DNA of 16,307 nt. It comes from Oscillibacter sp. (GTDB taxonomy: Bacteria; Bacillota; Clostridia; Oscillospirales; Oscillospiraceae). The DNA lies in contig DNFA01000006.1 of assembly GCA_003487665.1 (NCBI GenBank), forward strand, positions 3,360-19,666, in the 5' to 3' direction. Both the position numbers and the translations under genes were made by a program. Shown here one piece after another: positions 5,655-12,867 of the stretch. Numbering within the stretch: the first letter of the stretch is position 1; the number at the start of each line of letters is the position of its first letter. Below the pieces are notes generated by a model. The model did not search any database and was not told the origin of the DNA. It was given only the letters and a program-made list of their open reading frames with translations.

Positions 5655-6557
5655 TCAGGCGTGGTAGTAGCGCTTGGCGCAGAAGTCGCGCTGGACGCGC
5701 ACCTTGCCGGTGTCGGTGAGCCAGTCGGTGAAGTTGGCGAAGTTGCGCTCCACGATGCTGAATTTCAGTTCCTGCCGGGTGCGGATGTTCTCCCGCTGGC
5801 AGAAGGTGTATATCCAGTCGGAGAAGGTCATGCCGTCGGTCAGGTCGTCCAGCAGCTCCCGCTCCTTGCGGTGGATGAAGGCGATGTTGCTGTCGATGAG
5901 GACAGACAGCTCCGCGCGGTCGGTGACGACCTGCTTGTGGGCGAGGATATAGGCGGGGTAGTCCGTGGCGCGGAGGGCGGCCTTGCTGTCCAGATCTTTG
6001 GCGATGAACATGCTGGTGGGCAGCTTGGCCGCGTCGATCTCGTGCTGGTCGATGAGGCAGTCGCCCACGTAGGCCGCGCCGTCGGGGGTGACGAAGCCGA
6101 TGTGTCCGGCGGAGTGGCCGGGGAGGGAGAGGACGCCGAAGCGCGCGCCGTCGATGTCGATGTGGTCGTCCTGGGGGAAGATCACGCGGTCGGCGGTGAA
6201 GCACTCCTCTAAGAATATCTCGCGGCTCTTGCCGTAGGTCAGCGCCACATAGTTGGCGCGGTAGCTGTCGGGGTTCACGGAGATGCCGGCCTCGATGAGG
6301 GAGATGGCGGCGGGCGCGCCATAGCGCTGCTGGAGATAGCGGACGTTGCCGGTGTGGTCGAAGTGGGCGTGGGAGCAGAGGATGGCGCGCAGACGCCAGC
6401 CGTTGGCGTCGATGAGCGATGTCAGGCCGGCTCTGTCCAGCTTGGCGTAGCCGGTGTCGATGAGCACCACATCCCGGTCGGTGAGCTTATAGACGGGCAG
6501 CAGGGCGGTGGCGGCCACCGCCGCCCAGGTGTTGCCCAGAACGTGCAGAAGTTCCAT
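5655..6557 (-). CDS. Metallo-beta-lactamase-fold hydrolase
   Basis: This is a 300-residue soluble hydrolase of the MBL fold, probably binding two zinc ions. The ligand set is complete: H63, H65, D67 and H68 in SHAHFDHTGN, H148 in LPGHSAGHIG, D166 in YVGDCL and H207 in LAHKQ. The family includes glyoxalase II-like thioesterases, lactonases and nucleases, and the substrate cannot be told from sequence. Nothing suggests a true beta-lactamase: there is no signal peptide. About 80 residues follow the last ligand and look helical, like the small C-terminal domain of LACTB2-type members. ATG at 6557 follows AGGAGG (6572-6567) with a 9-nt gap. It is convergent with the M56 protease operon and divergent from pyrH, so it is a single-gene unit. 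Closeness to the blaI/blaR-like pair may be coincidence. Confidence 0.88.
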   Translation of the reverse strand: MELLHVLGNTWAAVAATALLPVYKLTDRDVVLIDTGYAKLDRAGLTSLIDANGWRLRAILCSHAHFDHTGNVRYLQQRYGAPAAISLIEAGISVNPDSYRANYVALTYGKSREIFLEECFTADRVIFPQDDHIDIDGARFGVLSLPGHSAGHIGFVTPDGAAYVGDCLIDQHEIDAAKLPTSMFIAKDLDSKAALRATDYPAYILAHKQVVTDRAELSVLIDSNIAFIHRKERELLDDLTDGMTFSDWIYTFCQRENIRTRQELKFSIVERNFANFTDWLTDTGKVRVQRDFCAKRYYHA

Positions 6558-6589
6558 GGATATCAGCCTCCTGTGGCTATTTTTTACCT

Positions 6590-6618
6590 ATCATACTACA
6601 TGTGGGAAGAAAATACAA
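6590..6618 (-). promoter_or_regulatory. Probable promoter of the MBL-fold hydrolase gene
   Basis: On the minus strand TTGTAT (6618-6613) and TATGAT (6595-6590) are 17 bp apart, about 33 bp ahead of the start codon. The -10 box matches five of six consensus bases; the -35 box is weaker. It lies in the AT-rich gap between the divergent hydrolase and pyrH genes. Confidence 0.5.
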
Positions 6619-6636
6619 AAAAATTTGTTTTCCCTC

Positions 6637-6665
6637 TATGCAAAACGGGAGAAATAAGGTAAAAT
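6637..6665 (+). promoter_or_regulatory. Possible promoter of the pyrH operon
   Basis: TAAAAT at 6660-6665 matches the -10 consensus at five of six positions and lies about 30 bp ahead of the pyrH start. At the right distance upstream only TATGCA (6637-6642) is found, a poor -35 box. Some promoter is needed here because the upstream gene faces the other way. This is the best candidate I see. Confidence 0.35.
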
Positions 6666-6694
6666 ACCGGATAGAAAATAAGGGAGGCACAGCG

Positions 6695-7414
6695 ATGGAG
6701 CAACCAATATTCAAGCGGGTGCTGCTGAAGATCAGCGGCGAGGCGCTGGCGGGCGACAAGCACTTCGGACTGGATTTCCAGGTCATGGGACGCGTGGCGG
6801 ACGTCATCAAGAGATGCGTGGACATGGGCGTGCAGGTGGGCATCGTCATCGGCGGCGGCAACTTCTGGCGCGGCGTGAAGGACGGCGAGGGCTATATCGA
6901 GCGTACCCGCGCCGACCACATGGGCATGCTGGCCACGGCTATGAACTGCATGGCCATGGCGGACGTGCTGGAGCAGAAGGGCGTGGACGTCCGGGTGCAG
7001 ACGGCGCTGGAGATCCGCGCGGTGGCGGAGCCGTACATCCGCGCCAGAGCCATCCGGCATCTGGAAAAGGGACGCGTGGTCATCTTCGGCTGCGGCATCG
7101 GCTGCCCGTTCTTCTCCACCGATACGGCGGCGGTGCTGCGGGCGGCGGAGATCGGCGCGGACGTGATCCTGCTGGCCAAGAACATCGACGGCGTGTACGA
7201 CAGCGACCCGGCCAAGAACGCCGATGCCGTGAAATTCGACAGCATTACCTATGACGAGGTGCTCAAGCGCCATCTGGCGGTGATGGATTCCACCGCCACC
7301 AGCCTGTCCATGGACAACCATATCCCGGTGCTGGTGTTTGCCCTGAAAGACCCGGAGAATATCATCCGCGCCCTGCGCGGCGAAAAAATCGGAACGATCG
7401 TGAAGGAGGACTGA
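6695..7414 (+). CDS. pyrH: UMP kinase
   Basis: PyrH phosphorylates UMP to UDP with ATP, the step leading to UTP and CTP; the bacterial enzyme is a hexamer of the amino-acid kinase fold. The 239-residue length is standard. Motifs include the phosphate-binding LLKISGEALAG (about 10-20), VIGGGNFWRG (51-60), DHMGMLATAMN (74-84), and a C-terminal NIDGVYDSDP nucleotide-binding loop. The ATG at 6695 was chosen because AGGGAGG (6681-6687) lies 7 nt upstream and the family alignment begins there; an in-frame start at 6602 would add 31 residues of AT-rich leader and is rejected. It heads the operon: frr follows after 4 nt. In many Firmicutes rpsB and tsf precede it, but here the upstream neighbour is an unrelated divergent gene. 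Confidence 0.96.
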   Translation: MEQPIFKRVLLKISGEALAGDKHFGLDFQVMGRVADVIKRCVDMGVQVGIVIGGGNFWRGVKDGEGYIERTRADHMGMLATAMNCMAMADVLEQKGVDVRVQTALEIRAVAEPYIRARAIRHLEKGRVVIFGCGIGCPFFSTDTAAVLRAAEIGADVILLAKNIDGVYDSDPAKNADAVKFDSITYDEVLKRHLAVMDSTATSLSMDNHIPVLVFALKDPENIIRALRGEKIGTIVKED

Positions 7415-7418
7415 CCCC

Positions 7419-7976
7419 ATGTTGAAGGACGAGTACAAGGTTTACGAGGAAAAAATGAAGAAGAGCATTGAATCCGTGATGAGCGACTTCGACACCGTGC
7501 GTGCCGGCCGCGCCAACGCTTCCGTGCTCAACCGCATCAGCGTGGACTACTACGGAACCCCCACGCCCATCCAGCAGATCGCGTCTATCGGCTCTCCCGA
7601 CCCGCGGACGCTGGTCATCACCCCCTGGGACGCCAGTATCCTCAAGGGGATCGAGAAGGCCATCCAGGAGTCCGATCTGGGCATCAATCCCCAGAACGAC
7701 GGCAAGTGCATCCGTCTGGGCTTCCCCCAGCTGACGGAGGAGCGCCGTAAGGAGCTGGTGAAGCTGATCCACAAGTACGCCGAGGGCGGCAAGGTGGCCG
7801 TGCGCAACATCCGCCGCGACGCGCTGGAGAACTTCAAGAAGCAGCAGAAGGCCTCTGAGATCACCGAGGACGAGCTGAAGATGGCCGAGAAGGATCTGCA
7901 GAAGATGACCGACGACAGCTGCAAGGAGATCGACAAGATCCTGGACAACAAGGAAAAGGAACTGATGTCTGTTTAA
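7419..7976 (+). CDS. frr: Ribosome recycling factor
   Basis: Frr works with EF-G to split the post-termination ribosome and free mRNA and tRNA. The 185-residue length is exactly typical. The sequence opens with the helical-bundle segment and the signature FDTVRAGRANASVLNRISVDYYG (here described by its key residues R-x-G-R-x-x). It continues with PTPIQQIASI and a C-terminal long helix with KVAVRNIRRDALE. Its ribosome site AGGAGG (7404-7409) lies within the end of pyrH. The stop codon shares one base with the uppS start (TAATG), so uppS translation is probably coupled to it. The pyrH-frr pairing is very widely conserved. Confidence 0.97.
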   Translation: MLKDEYKVYEEKMKKSIESVMSDFDTVRAGRANASVLNRISVDYYGTPTPIQQIASIGSPDPRTLVITPWDASILKGIEKAIQESDLGINPQNDGKCIRLGFPQLTEERRKELVKLIHKYAEGGKVAVRNIRRDALENFKKQQKASEITEDELKMAEKDLQKMTDDSCKEIDKILDNKEKELMSV

Positions 7977-8707
7977 TGGGACTGTTTACGAAGAAAACGC
8001 CCCATACGGCGGGGGAGGTGGACAGGAGCCGCCTTCCCCGCCATATCGCTGTTATTATGGACGGCAACGGCCGCTGGGCGAAAAAACGCGGCCTGCCCCG
8101 CACGGCGGGGCACAAGGTGGGCGCGGAGGTGTTCCGCGACATCGCCACCTACTGCAAGGAGCTGGGCGTGGAATACCTGACGGTGTACGCCTTCTCCACG
8201 GAGAACTGGAAGCGGCCCGCCGACGAGGTGAGCACCATCATGGGGCTGCTGGAGCAGTATCTCCACGAGGCCATCGACACCATGGAAAAGGATCACATCC
8301 GGCTGCGGTTCTTCGGGGACATGAGCGTACTGTCGCCGGAGCTGCAGGCGCTGGCGCACCGGACGGACGACATCTCTGCCCATTATGACGGCTTTCAGGC
8401 CAATATCTGCCTGAACTACGGAGGACGGGCGGAGCTGCTGCGGGCGGCGCAGCGCTGCGCGGAGCGGGGGCTGGACTGGACGGAGGAGAATCTCTCCGCC
8501 AACATGTACTCCGCCGGTATCCCCGACCCGGAGCTGGTCATACGACCCGGCGGGGAGATGCGGCTTTCCAACTTCCTGCTGTGGCAGTGCGCGTACAGCG
8601 AGCTGTATTTCTGCGATACGCTGTGGCCGGATTTTACCCGGCAGGAGCTGGATAAGGCCATTATCGACTATCAGCGGCGGGACCGGCGGTTCGGCGGCGT
8701 GAAATGA
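7976..8707 (+). CDS. uppS: Isoprenyl transferase (undecaprenyl diphosphate synthase)
   Basis: UppS adds isopentenyl units in the cis configuration to farnesyl diphosphate, making the C55 lipid carrier for peptidoglycan and wall polymers. The protein has 243 residues. The catalytic site IAVIMDGNGRWA has Asp29. Other conserved blocks are GHKVGAE (46-51), YAFSTENWKRP (71-81) and LVIRPGGEMRLSNFLLWQ (187-204), with diphosphate-binding R190 and R196. The family commonly has IRTSGE or IRTGGE, and here Thr is replaced by Pro. The start ATG overlaps the frr stop by one base and no strong ribosome site is visible, which fits translational coupling. It uses the products of the MEP pathway, two of whose enzymes, Dxr and IspG, are encoded downstream in the same operon. 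Confidence 0.95.
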   Translation: MGLFTKKTPHTAGEVDRSRLPRHIAVIMDGNGRWAKKRGLPRTAGHKVGAEVFRDIATYCKELGVEYLTVYAFSTENWKRPADEVSTIMGLLEQYLHEAIDTMEKDHIRLRFFGDMSVLSPELQALAHRTDDISAHYDGFQANICLNYGGRAELLRAAQRCAERGLDWTEENLSANMYSAGIPDPELVIRPGGEMRLSNFLLWQCAYSELYFCDTLWPDFTRQELDKAIIDYQRRDRRFGGVK

Positions 8708-8717
8708 GGTGACGACC

Positions 8718-9557
8718 ATGAAACAGAGAATATTGGTGGCGGTTATCGGCGTACCGGCGCTGATCGGCGTGCTATGCTTTGCCCCGGACTGGGCCACGGC
8801 GGTGCTGGTGGCGGCGCTGTGCGTCATCGGGTGCCACGAGTTTATGGGCGCCGCCGCCCCGGAGAAGGCGGCGCACTGGTGGGGACTGGCGGCTACGCTG
8901 TCGGTGTTCACGGTGTTCACGGTGTATTTCAGCGGCGGCGCGTTTGCCGGGAGCACCGTGCAGAAGGTCATGACATGGCTGCTGGCGGCGCTGATCGTGG
9001 TGATGTTCATCGCGGCGGTGCAGGCCTACGGCAAGGACGACGAGCTGGATTTCCCGGACATCAGCGCCATGGCGGTGTCGGGACTGGTGATACCGCTGGC
9101 GCTGGGGTGTCTGGTGCGGCTGCGGATGCTGGAATACGGCGCGGGGCTGGTGCTGATCCCGCTGGTGTCCGCGTTTATGAGCGACTCACTGGCACTGTTC
9201 GGCGGGATGCTGTTCGGAAAGACGAAGCTGGCGCCCAGGGTCAGCCCCAAAAAGACCCGCGAGGGCGCGGTGAGCGGTCTGGTGGGCGGCATGGTGGGCA
9301 TGATCCTGTTCCGCATCGTCTTCTTCCTGTGCACGGAGGTGCAGCTGCACATCGGCTGGTGCGTGGCGCTGGGCTTCGTGGGCGCGGTGATGGGTCAGCT
9401 GGGCGACCTGAGCTTTTCCTGCGTAAAGCGGCAGTGCGGCATCAAGGATTACGGGCGGCTGCTGCCGGGACACGGCGGCGTGCTGGATCGGTTTGACAGC
9501 GTGATCTTTGCCGCGCCGGTGACGTGGATGCTGGTGAACGCGGCGACACTGTATTGA
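8718..9557 (+). CDS. cdsA: Phosphatidate cytidylyltransferase (CDP-diglyceride synthase)
   Basis: CdsA is a multi-pass membrane enzyme. It converts phosphatidic acid and CTP to CDP-diacylglycerol, the precursor of phosphatidylglycerol, cardiolipin and other phospholipids. The protein has 279 residues, mostly hydrophobic helices. The family signature is complete in the last third (about 225-262): GQLGDLSFSCVKR, then GIKDYGRLLPGHGGVLDRFD. An earlier KTREGAVSGLVGG block (about 177-189) is also typical. The ATG at 8718 is preceded by GAGGTG at 8706-8711. An in-frame GTG at 8709 lies inside that site and is less likely. It starts 10 nt after uppS and ends 11 nt before dxr, in the usual uppS-cdsA-dxr order. 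Confidence 0.95.
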   Translation: MKQRILVAVIGVPALIGVLCFAPDWATAVLVAALCVIGCHEFMGAAAPEKAAHWWGLAATLSVFTVFTVYFSGGAFAGSTVQKVMTWLLAALIVVMFIAAVQAYGKDDELDFPDISAMAVSGLVIPLALGCLVRLRMLEYGAGLVLIPLVSAFMSDSLALFGGMLFGKTKLAPRVSPKKTREGAVSGLVGGMVGMILFRIVFFLCTEVQLHIGWCVALGFVGAVMGQLGDLSFSCVKRQCGIKDYGRLLPGHGGVLDRFDSVIFAAPVTWMLVNAATLY

Positions 9558-9568
9558 GGGAATACATA

Positions 9569-10705
9569 ATGACGAAAACCATCGCCCTGCTGGGCGCCAC
9601 CGGCTCCATCGGACGGCAGACCCTTGAGGTGGCGCGGGAGCTGGGCATATCCGTGGCGGCGCTGACCGCCCACACACAGATAGACCTGTTAGAGCAGCAG
9701 GCGCGGCAGTTTATGCCGCGCCTTGCGGTGCTGTATGACCCCGACGCGGCGCGGGAGCTGGAAGGGCGGCTGCGGGGCACCGGTATCGAGGTGCTGGCCG
9801 GGGAGGAGGGGCTGCTGGCGGCGGCCTCGCTGGACGAGGTGGACACGGTGGTGACCGCCGTGATGGGCAGCGTGGGGCTGCGTCCCACGCTGGCGGCCAT
9901 CGAAAAGGGTAAGCGCATCGCGCTGGCCAACAAGGAGACGCTGGTGTGCGCCGGGGAGCTGGTGATGGACGCGGCGGAGAAATACGGCGCGGAGATCGTG
10001 CCGGTGGACTCGGAGCACAGCGCGGTGTTCCAGTGCTTACAGGGGTGCCGGGATCGCCGGGAGGTGCGGCGCATCCTGCTGACCTGCTCGGGAGGGCCGT
10101 TTTACGGTAAGACCTTCGGGGAACTGGAGGGTATGACGGCGGCGGACGCCCTGCGCCATCCCAACTGGCACATGGGGCCGAAGATCACGGTGGACTCCGC
10201 CACGCTGATGAACAAGGGGCTGGAGATCATCGAGGCCATGCGGCTGTACCGGCTGCCGGTGGAGCAGGTGCAGGCGGTGATCCACCGGCAGAGCATCGTC
10301 CATTCGCTGGTGGAGTTCCGGGACGGGGCGCTGCTGGCGCAGCTGGGCACGCCGGACATGAAGCTGCCCATCCGCTACGCCATGACGTATCCCCACCGGG
10401 CGGAAAGCCCGGACGCGCCGCTGGATCTGCTGACGTGCGGGGCGCTGACCTTCGACCGGCCGGACGAGGAGGCGTTTCCCTGTCTGCGGCTGGCGCGGGA
10501 GGCGGCTGCCGTGGGCGGCACGGCCTGCGCCATACTCAACGGCGCCAACGAAGCGGCGGTGGGACTGTTTTTGCAGGGGAAGCTGGGCTTCAACGACATC
10601 CCCCGGCGGGTGGAGCGGGCGCTGGAGCGCATGGAGGTGCAATATCAGCCAAGCCTTGCGGATATACTGGAGGCAGACAGGGCGGCGCGGCGCGCCGTGC
10701 TGTGA
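9569..10705 (+). CDS. dxr: 1-deoxy-D-xylulose-5-phosphate reductoisomerase
   Basis: Dxr catalyses the committed step of the MEP isoprenoid pathway: DXP is rearranged and reduced with NADPH to MEP. The protein has 378 residues, the usual size. The NADPH fold opens with LLGATGSIGRQTLEV (7-21). The metal site is D147 and E149 in VDSEHSAVFQ, with E219 in MNKGLEIIEA. The block HPNWHMGPKITVDSATLMNKG and the flexible loop region are intact. The ATG at 9569 was chosen because it begins the family alignment and has GAGGG (9556-9560) upstream; an in-frame start at 9524 would overlap cdsA. The enzyme is the known target of fosmidomycin. It is followed by rseP after 24 nt. Confidence 0.97.
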   Translation: MTKTIALLGATGSIGRQTLEVARELGISVAALTAHTQIDLLEQQARQFMPRLAVLYDPDAARELEGRLRGTGIEVLAGEEGLLAAASLDEVDTVVTAVMGSVGLRPTLAAIEKGKRIALANKETLVCAGELVMDAAEKYGAEIVPVDSEHSAVFQCLQGCRDRREVRRILLTCSGGPFYGKTFGELEGMTAADALRHPNWHMGPKITVDSATLMNKGLEIIEAMRLYRLPVEQVQAVIHRQSIVHSLVEFRDGALLAQLGTPDMKLPIRYAMTYPHRAESPDAPLDLLTCGALTFDRPDEEAFPCLRLAREAAAVGGTACAILNGANEAAVGLFLQGKLGFNDIPRRVERALERMEVQYQPSLADILEADRAARRAVL

Positions 10706-10729
10706 CATCCGGAAAAGGAGCTTGCATAC

Positions 10730-11794
10730 ATGATCGTGTATATCATAGCGGCGCTGCTGGTGTTCGGCGTACTGATCGCCGTACACGAGCTGGGTCACTT
10801 TCTGGCGGCCAAGGCCTGCGGCGTGCGGGTCAATGAGTTCGCCATCGGCATGGGGCCGGTACTGTGGAAAAAGCAGAAGGGCGAGACGCTGTACTCCCTG
10901 CGGGCGTTCCCGGTGGGCGGCTTCTGCGCCATGGAGGGCGAGGAGGAGGAATCCGACGACCCGGCGGCGCTGAGCAACCAGGGCTTCTGGCAGAAGCTCA
11001 TCATTTTTGCGGCGGGCGCGGCCATGAACTTTGTGGCGGGGCTGGTCATCATCTTCTGCCTGTACGCGCCGGCGCAGGGGTTTTATCAGCCGGTGATCTC
11101 CGGCTTCGCCGAGGGCTGCCCGCTGGAGAGCGCCGGGGGCTTGCAGACCGGCGATAGGATCGTGGCCATCGACGGCGAGCGGGTGTATGTGTACAGCGAC
11201 ATCAACCTGCTGTTCAGCCTGAACAAGACCGGGGTATTCGACCTGACGGTGGAGCGGGACGGACAGAAGGTGCAGCTGAAGGACTTTGCCATGGAGCGGC
11301 AGACGTACACCGACCAGAGCGGGAACGAGTACAGCGGCTACGGCATCTATTTCGGCGCGAAGGCGGCTACCTTCGGCGACAAGCTGGCGTATACATGGAA
11401 CAACGCCGTGGATTTTGTGCGGATGGTGCGGCTGAGCTTACAGATGCTGCTGAGCGGGCAGGCGGGGCTGCGGGATCTCAGCGGCCCGGTGGGTATCGTG
11501 TCCACCATGGTGCAGGTGGGCGAGCAGGCGGAGACGACCCGGGCGGCGGTGGAGAACATCGCCTATATCGCGGCGCTGATCGCGGTGAATCTGGCGGTGA
11601 TGAACCTGCTGCCGCTGCCGGCGCTGGACGGCGGACGGATATTCTTCCTGTTCGTCAACGCGGTGGCCATGCTGCTGTTCAAAAAGCAGATACCGGCCAA
11701 GTATGAGAACTATATCCACTTTGCGGGGCTGATCCTGCTGCTGGCGCTGATGGTGGTGCTGGTGTTCAGCGACGTGGGGAAGCTCATCAAATAA
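10730..11794 (+). CDS. rseP: RseP/RasP-family site-2 zinc protease
   Basis: This M50-family intramembrane metalloprotease cleaves membrane segments of anti-sigma factors and leftover signal peptides. The 354-residue protein has HELGH (19-23) in the first membrane helix and the third zinc ligand in LPALDGGR, D300, in the third helix. About four membrane segments are seen, near 3-22, 88-112, 278-303 and 328-350. Between helices two and three lies one PDZ domain (about 115-195), with GLQTGDRIVAIDGERV. The Bacillus homologue RasP acts on RsiW and FtsL; the local substrate cannot be told. The start has AAGGAG 9 nt upstream (10715-10720). Its place after dxr is the usual one in Firmicutes. It should not be confused with the M56 protease upstream, which belongs to a different family. 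Confidence 0.95.
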   Translation: MIVYIIAALLVFGVLIAVHELGHFLAAKACGVRVNEFAIGMGPVLWKKQKGETLYSLRAFPVGGFCAMEGEEEESDDPAALSNQGFWQKLIIFAAGAAMNFVAGLVIIFCLYAPAQGFYQPVISGFAEGCPLESAGGLQTGDRIVAIDGERVYVYSDINLLFSLNKTGVFDLTVERDGQKVQLKDFAMERQTYTDQSGNEYSGYGIYFGAKAATFGDKLAYTWNNAVDFVRMVRLSLQMLLSGQAGLRDLSGPVGIVSTMVQVGEQAETTRAAVENIAYIAALIAVNLAVMNLLPLPALDGGRIFFLFVNAVAMLLFKKQIPAKYENYIHFAGLILLLALMVVLVFSDVGKLIK

Positions 11795-11810
11795 CAGGAG
11801 GCGAAGGACT

Positions 11811-12848
11811 GTGACAAGAAGGATCCAGGTGGGCGCGGTGCCGGTGGGCGGCGGTGCGCCGGTGAGCATACAGTCCATGTGCAATACGGCTACCGAGGAC
11901 GTGGAGGCCACCGTGCAGCAGATCCGCCGGCTGGAGCAGGCGGGCTGCGACATCGTGCGGGTGGCGGTGCCCACGGAGGAGGCGGCGCGGGCGATACCGG
12001 CCATCAAGAGGGGCATACGCATCCCGCTGGTGGCGGACATCCATTTTGACTACAAGCTTGCGCTGCTGTGCATTGACGGCGGCGTGGACAAGATTCGCAT
12101 CAATCCGGGAAACATCGGGTCGAAGGAGCGGGTGCGCGCCGTGGCGGACGGCTGCCGGGAGCGGGGCATCCCCATCCGGGTGGGTGTCAACGGCGGGTCG
12201 CTGGAAAAGGATCTTTTGCGGAAGTACGGCGGCGTCACCGCCGAGGCGCTGGCGGAGAGCGCGCTGGGGCATGTGCGCCTGCTGGAGGACTGCGGCTTCG
12301 GGGATATATGCATCTCCGTAAAGTGCTCCCGTGTGCCGGTGAACATGGCGGCCTATGAGCTGCTGCACGAGCGGGTGGACTATCCGCTGCATCTGGGCGT
12401 GACCGAGGCGGGAACGCCGGAGATGGGCGTGCTGAAATCCGCCATCGGCATCGGCGGGCTTTTATGCCGGGGCATCGGAGATACGCTGCGGGTGAGCCTC
12501 ACCGCCGACCCGGTGGAGGAGGTCACGGCGGCGAAGAAGATATTGCAGGCGGCGGGCATACGGCGGACGGAGCCGGATCTGATCGCCTGCCCCACCTGCG
12601 GGCGGACGCAGTACGACATGCTGCCCATCGCCCGGGAGGTGGAGCGGCGGCTGAAGGACTGCCATAAGCCCATTACCGTGGCGGTGATGGGGTGCGTGGT
12701 CAACGGCCCCGGCGAGGCCGCCGCCGCGGACGTGGGCATTGCCGGAGGCCGCGGCGAGGGACTGCTGTTCGCCAAGGGCAAGATCCTGCGGAAGGTGCCG
12801 CAGGAGCAGCTGGTGGACGAGCTGTTCCGGGAGATCGAGAAGCTGTAA
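11811..12848 (+). CDS. ispG: 4-hydroxy-3-methylbut-2-en-1-yl diphosphate synthase (IspG)
   Basis: IspG carries out the penultimate MEP-pathway step, the reductive opening of MEcPP to HMBPP, using a [4Fe-4S] cluster fed by ferredoxin or flavodoxin. The 345-residue protein is the short bacterial form: a TIM barrel, then the cluster domain. Cluster ligands are visible as C260 and C263 in ACPTCGRTQYD, C295 in GCVVNGPGEA and E302 as the fourth ligand. The barrel starts with VSIQSMCNTATEDV. The start is GTG at 11811, with AGGAGG (11796-11801) 9 nt upstream; no better ATG is near. Both dxr and ispG in one operon link isoprenoid supply to uppS. In Bacillus this slot before polC holds proS, while ispG here follows the clostridial pattern. 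Confidence 0.96.
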   Translation: MTRRIQVGAVPVGGGAPVSIQSMCNTATEDVEATVQQIRRLEQAGCDIVRVAVPTEEAARAIPAIKRGIRIPLVADIHFDYKLALLCIDGGVDKIRINPGNIGSKERVRAVADGCRERGIPIRVGVNGGSLEKDLLRKYGGVTAEALAESALGHVRLLEDCGFGDICISVKCSRVPVNMAAYELLHERVDYPLHLGVTEAGTPEMGVLKSAIGIGGLLCRGIGDTLRVSLTADPVEEVTAAKKILQAAGIRRTEPDLIACPTCGRTQYDMLPIAREVERRLKDCHKPITVAVMGCVVNGPGEAAAADVGIAGGRGEGLLFAKGKILRKVPQEQLVDELFREIEKL

Positions 12849-12867
12849 TGGGCGATAGGGGATAGAC

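Noticed and set aside
5532..6212. Plus-strand open frame over the MBL-fold hydrolase, and a minus-strand frame at 5530-6204
   Set aside because: Both are shadows of the hydrolase, whose frame holds all metal-ligand motifs. Both also run into the repeat block.
6602..6694. Longer pyrH start at 6602
   Set aside because: It would add 31 residues with no family match, overlap the probable promoter, and lacks a ribosome site. The ATG at 6695 has AGGGAGG at good spacing.
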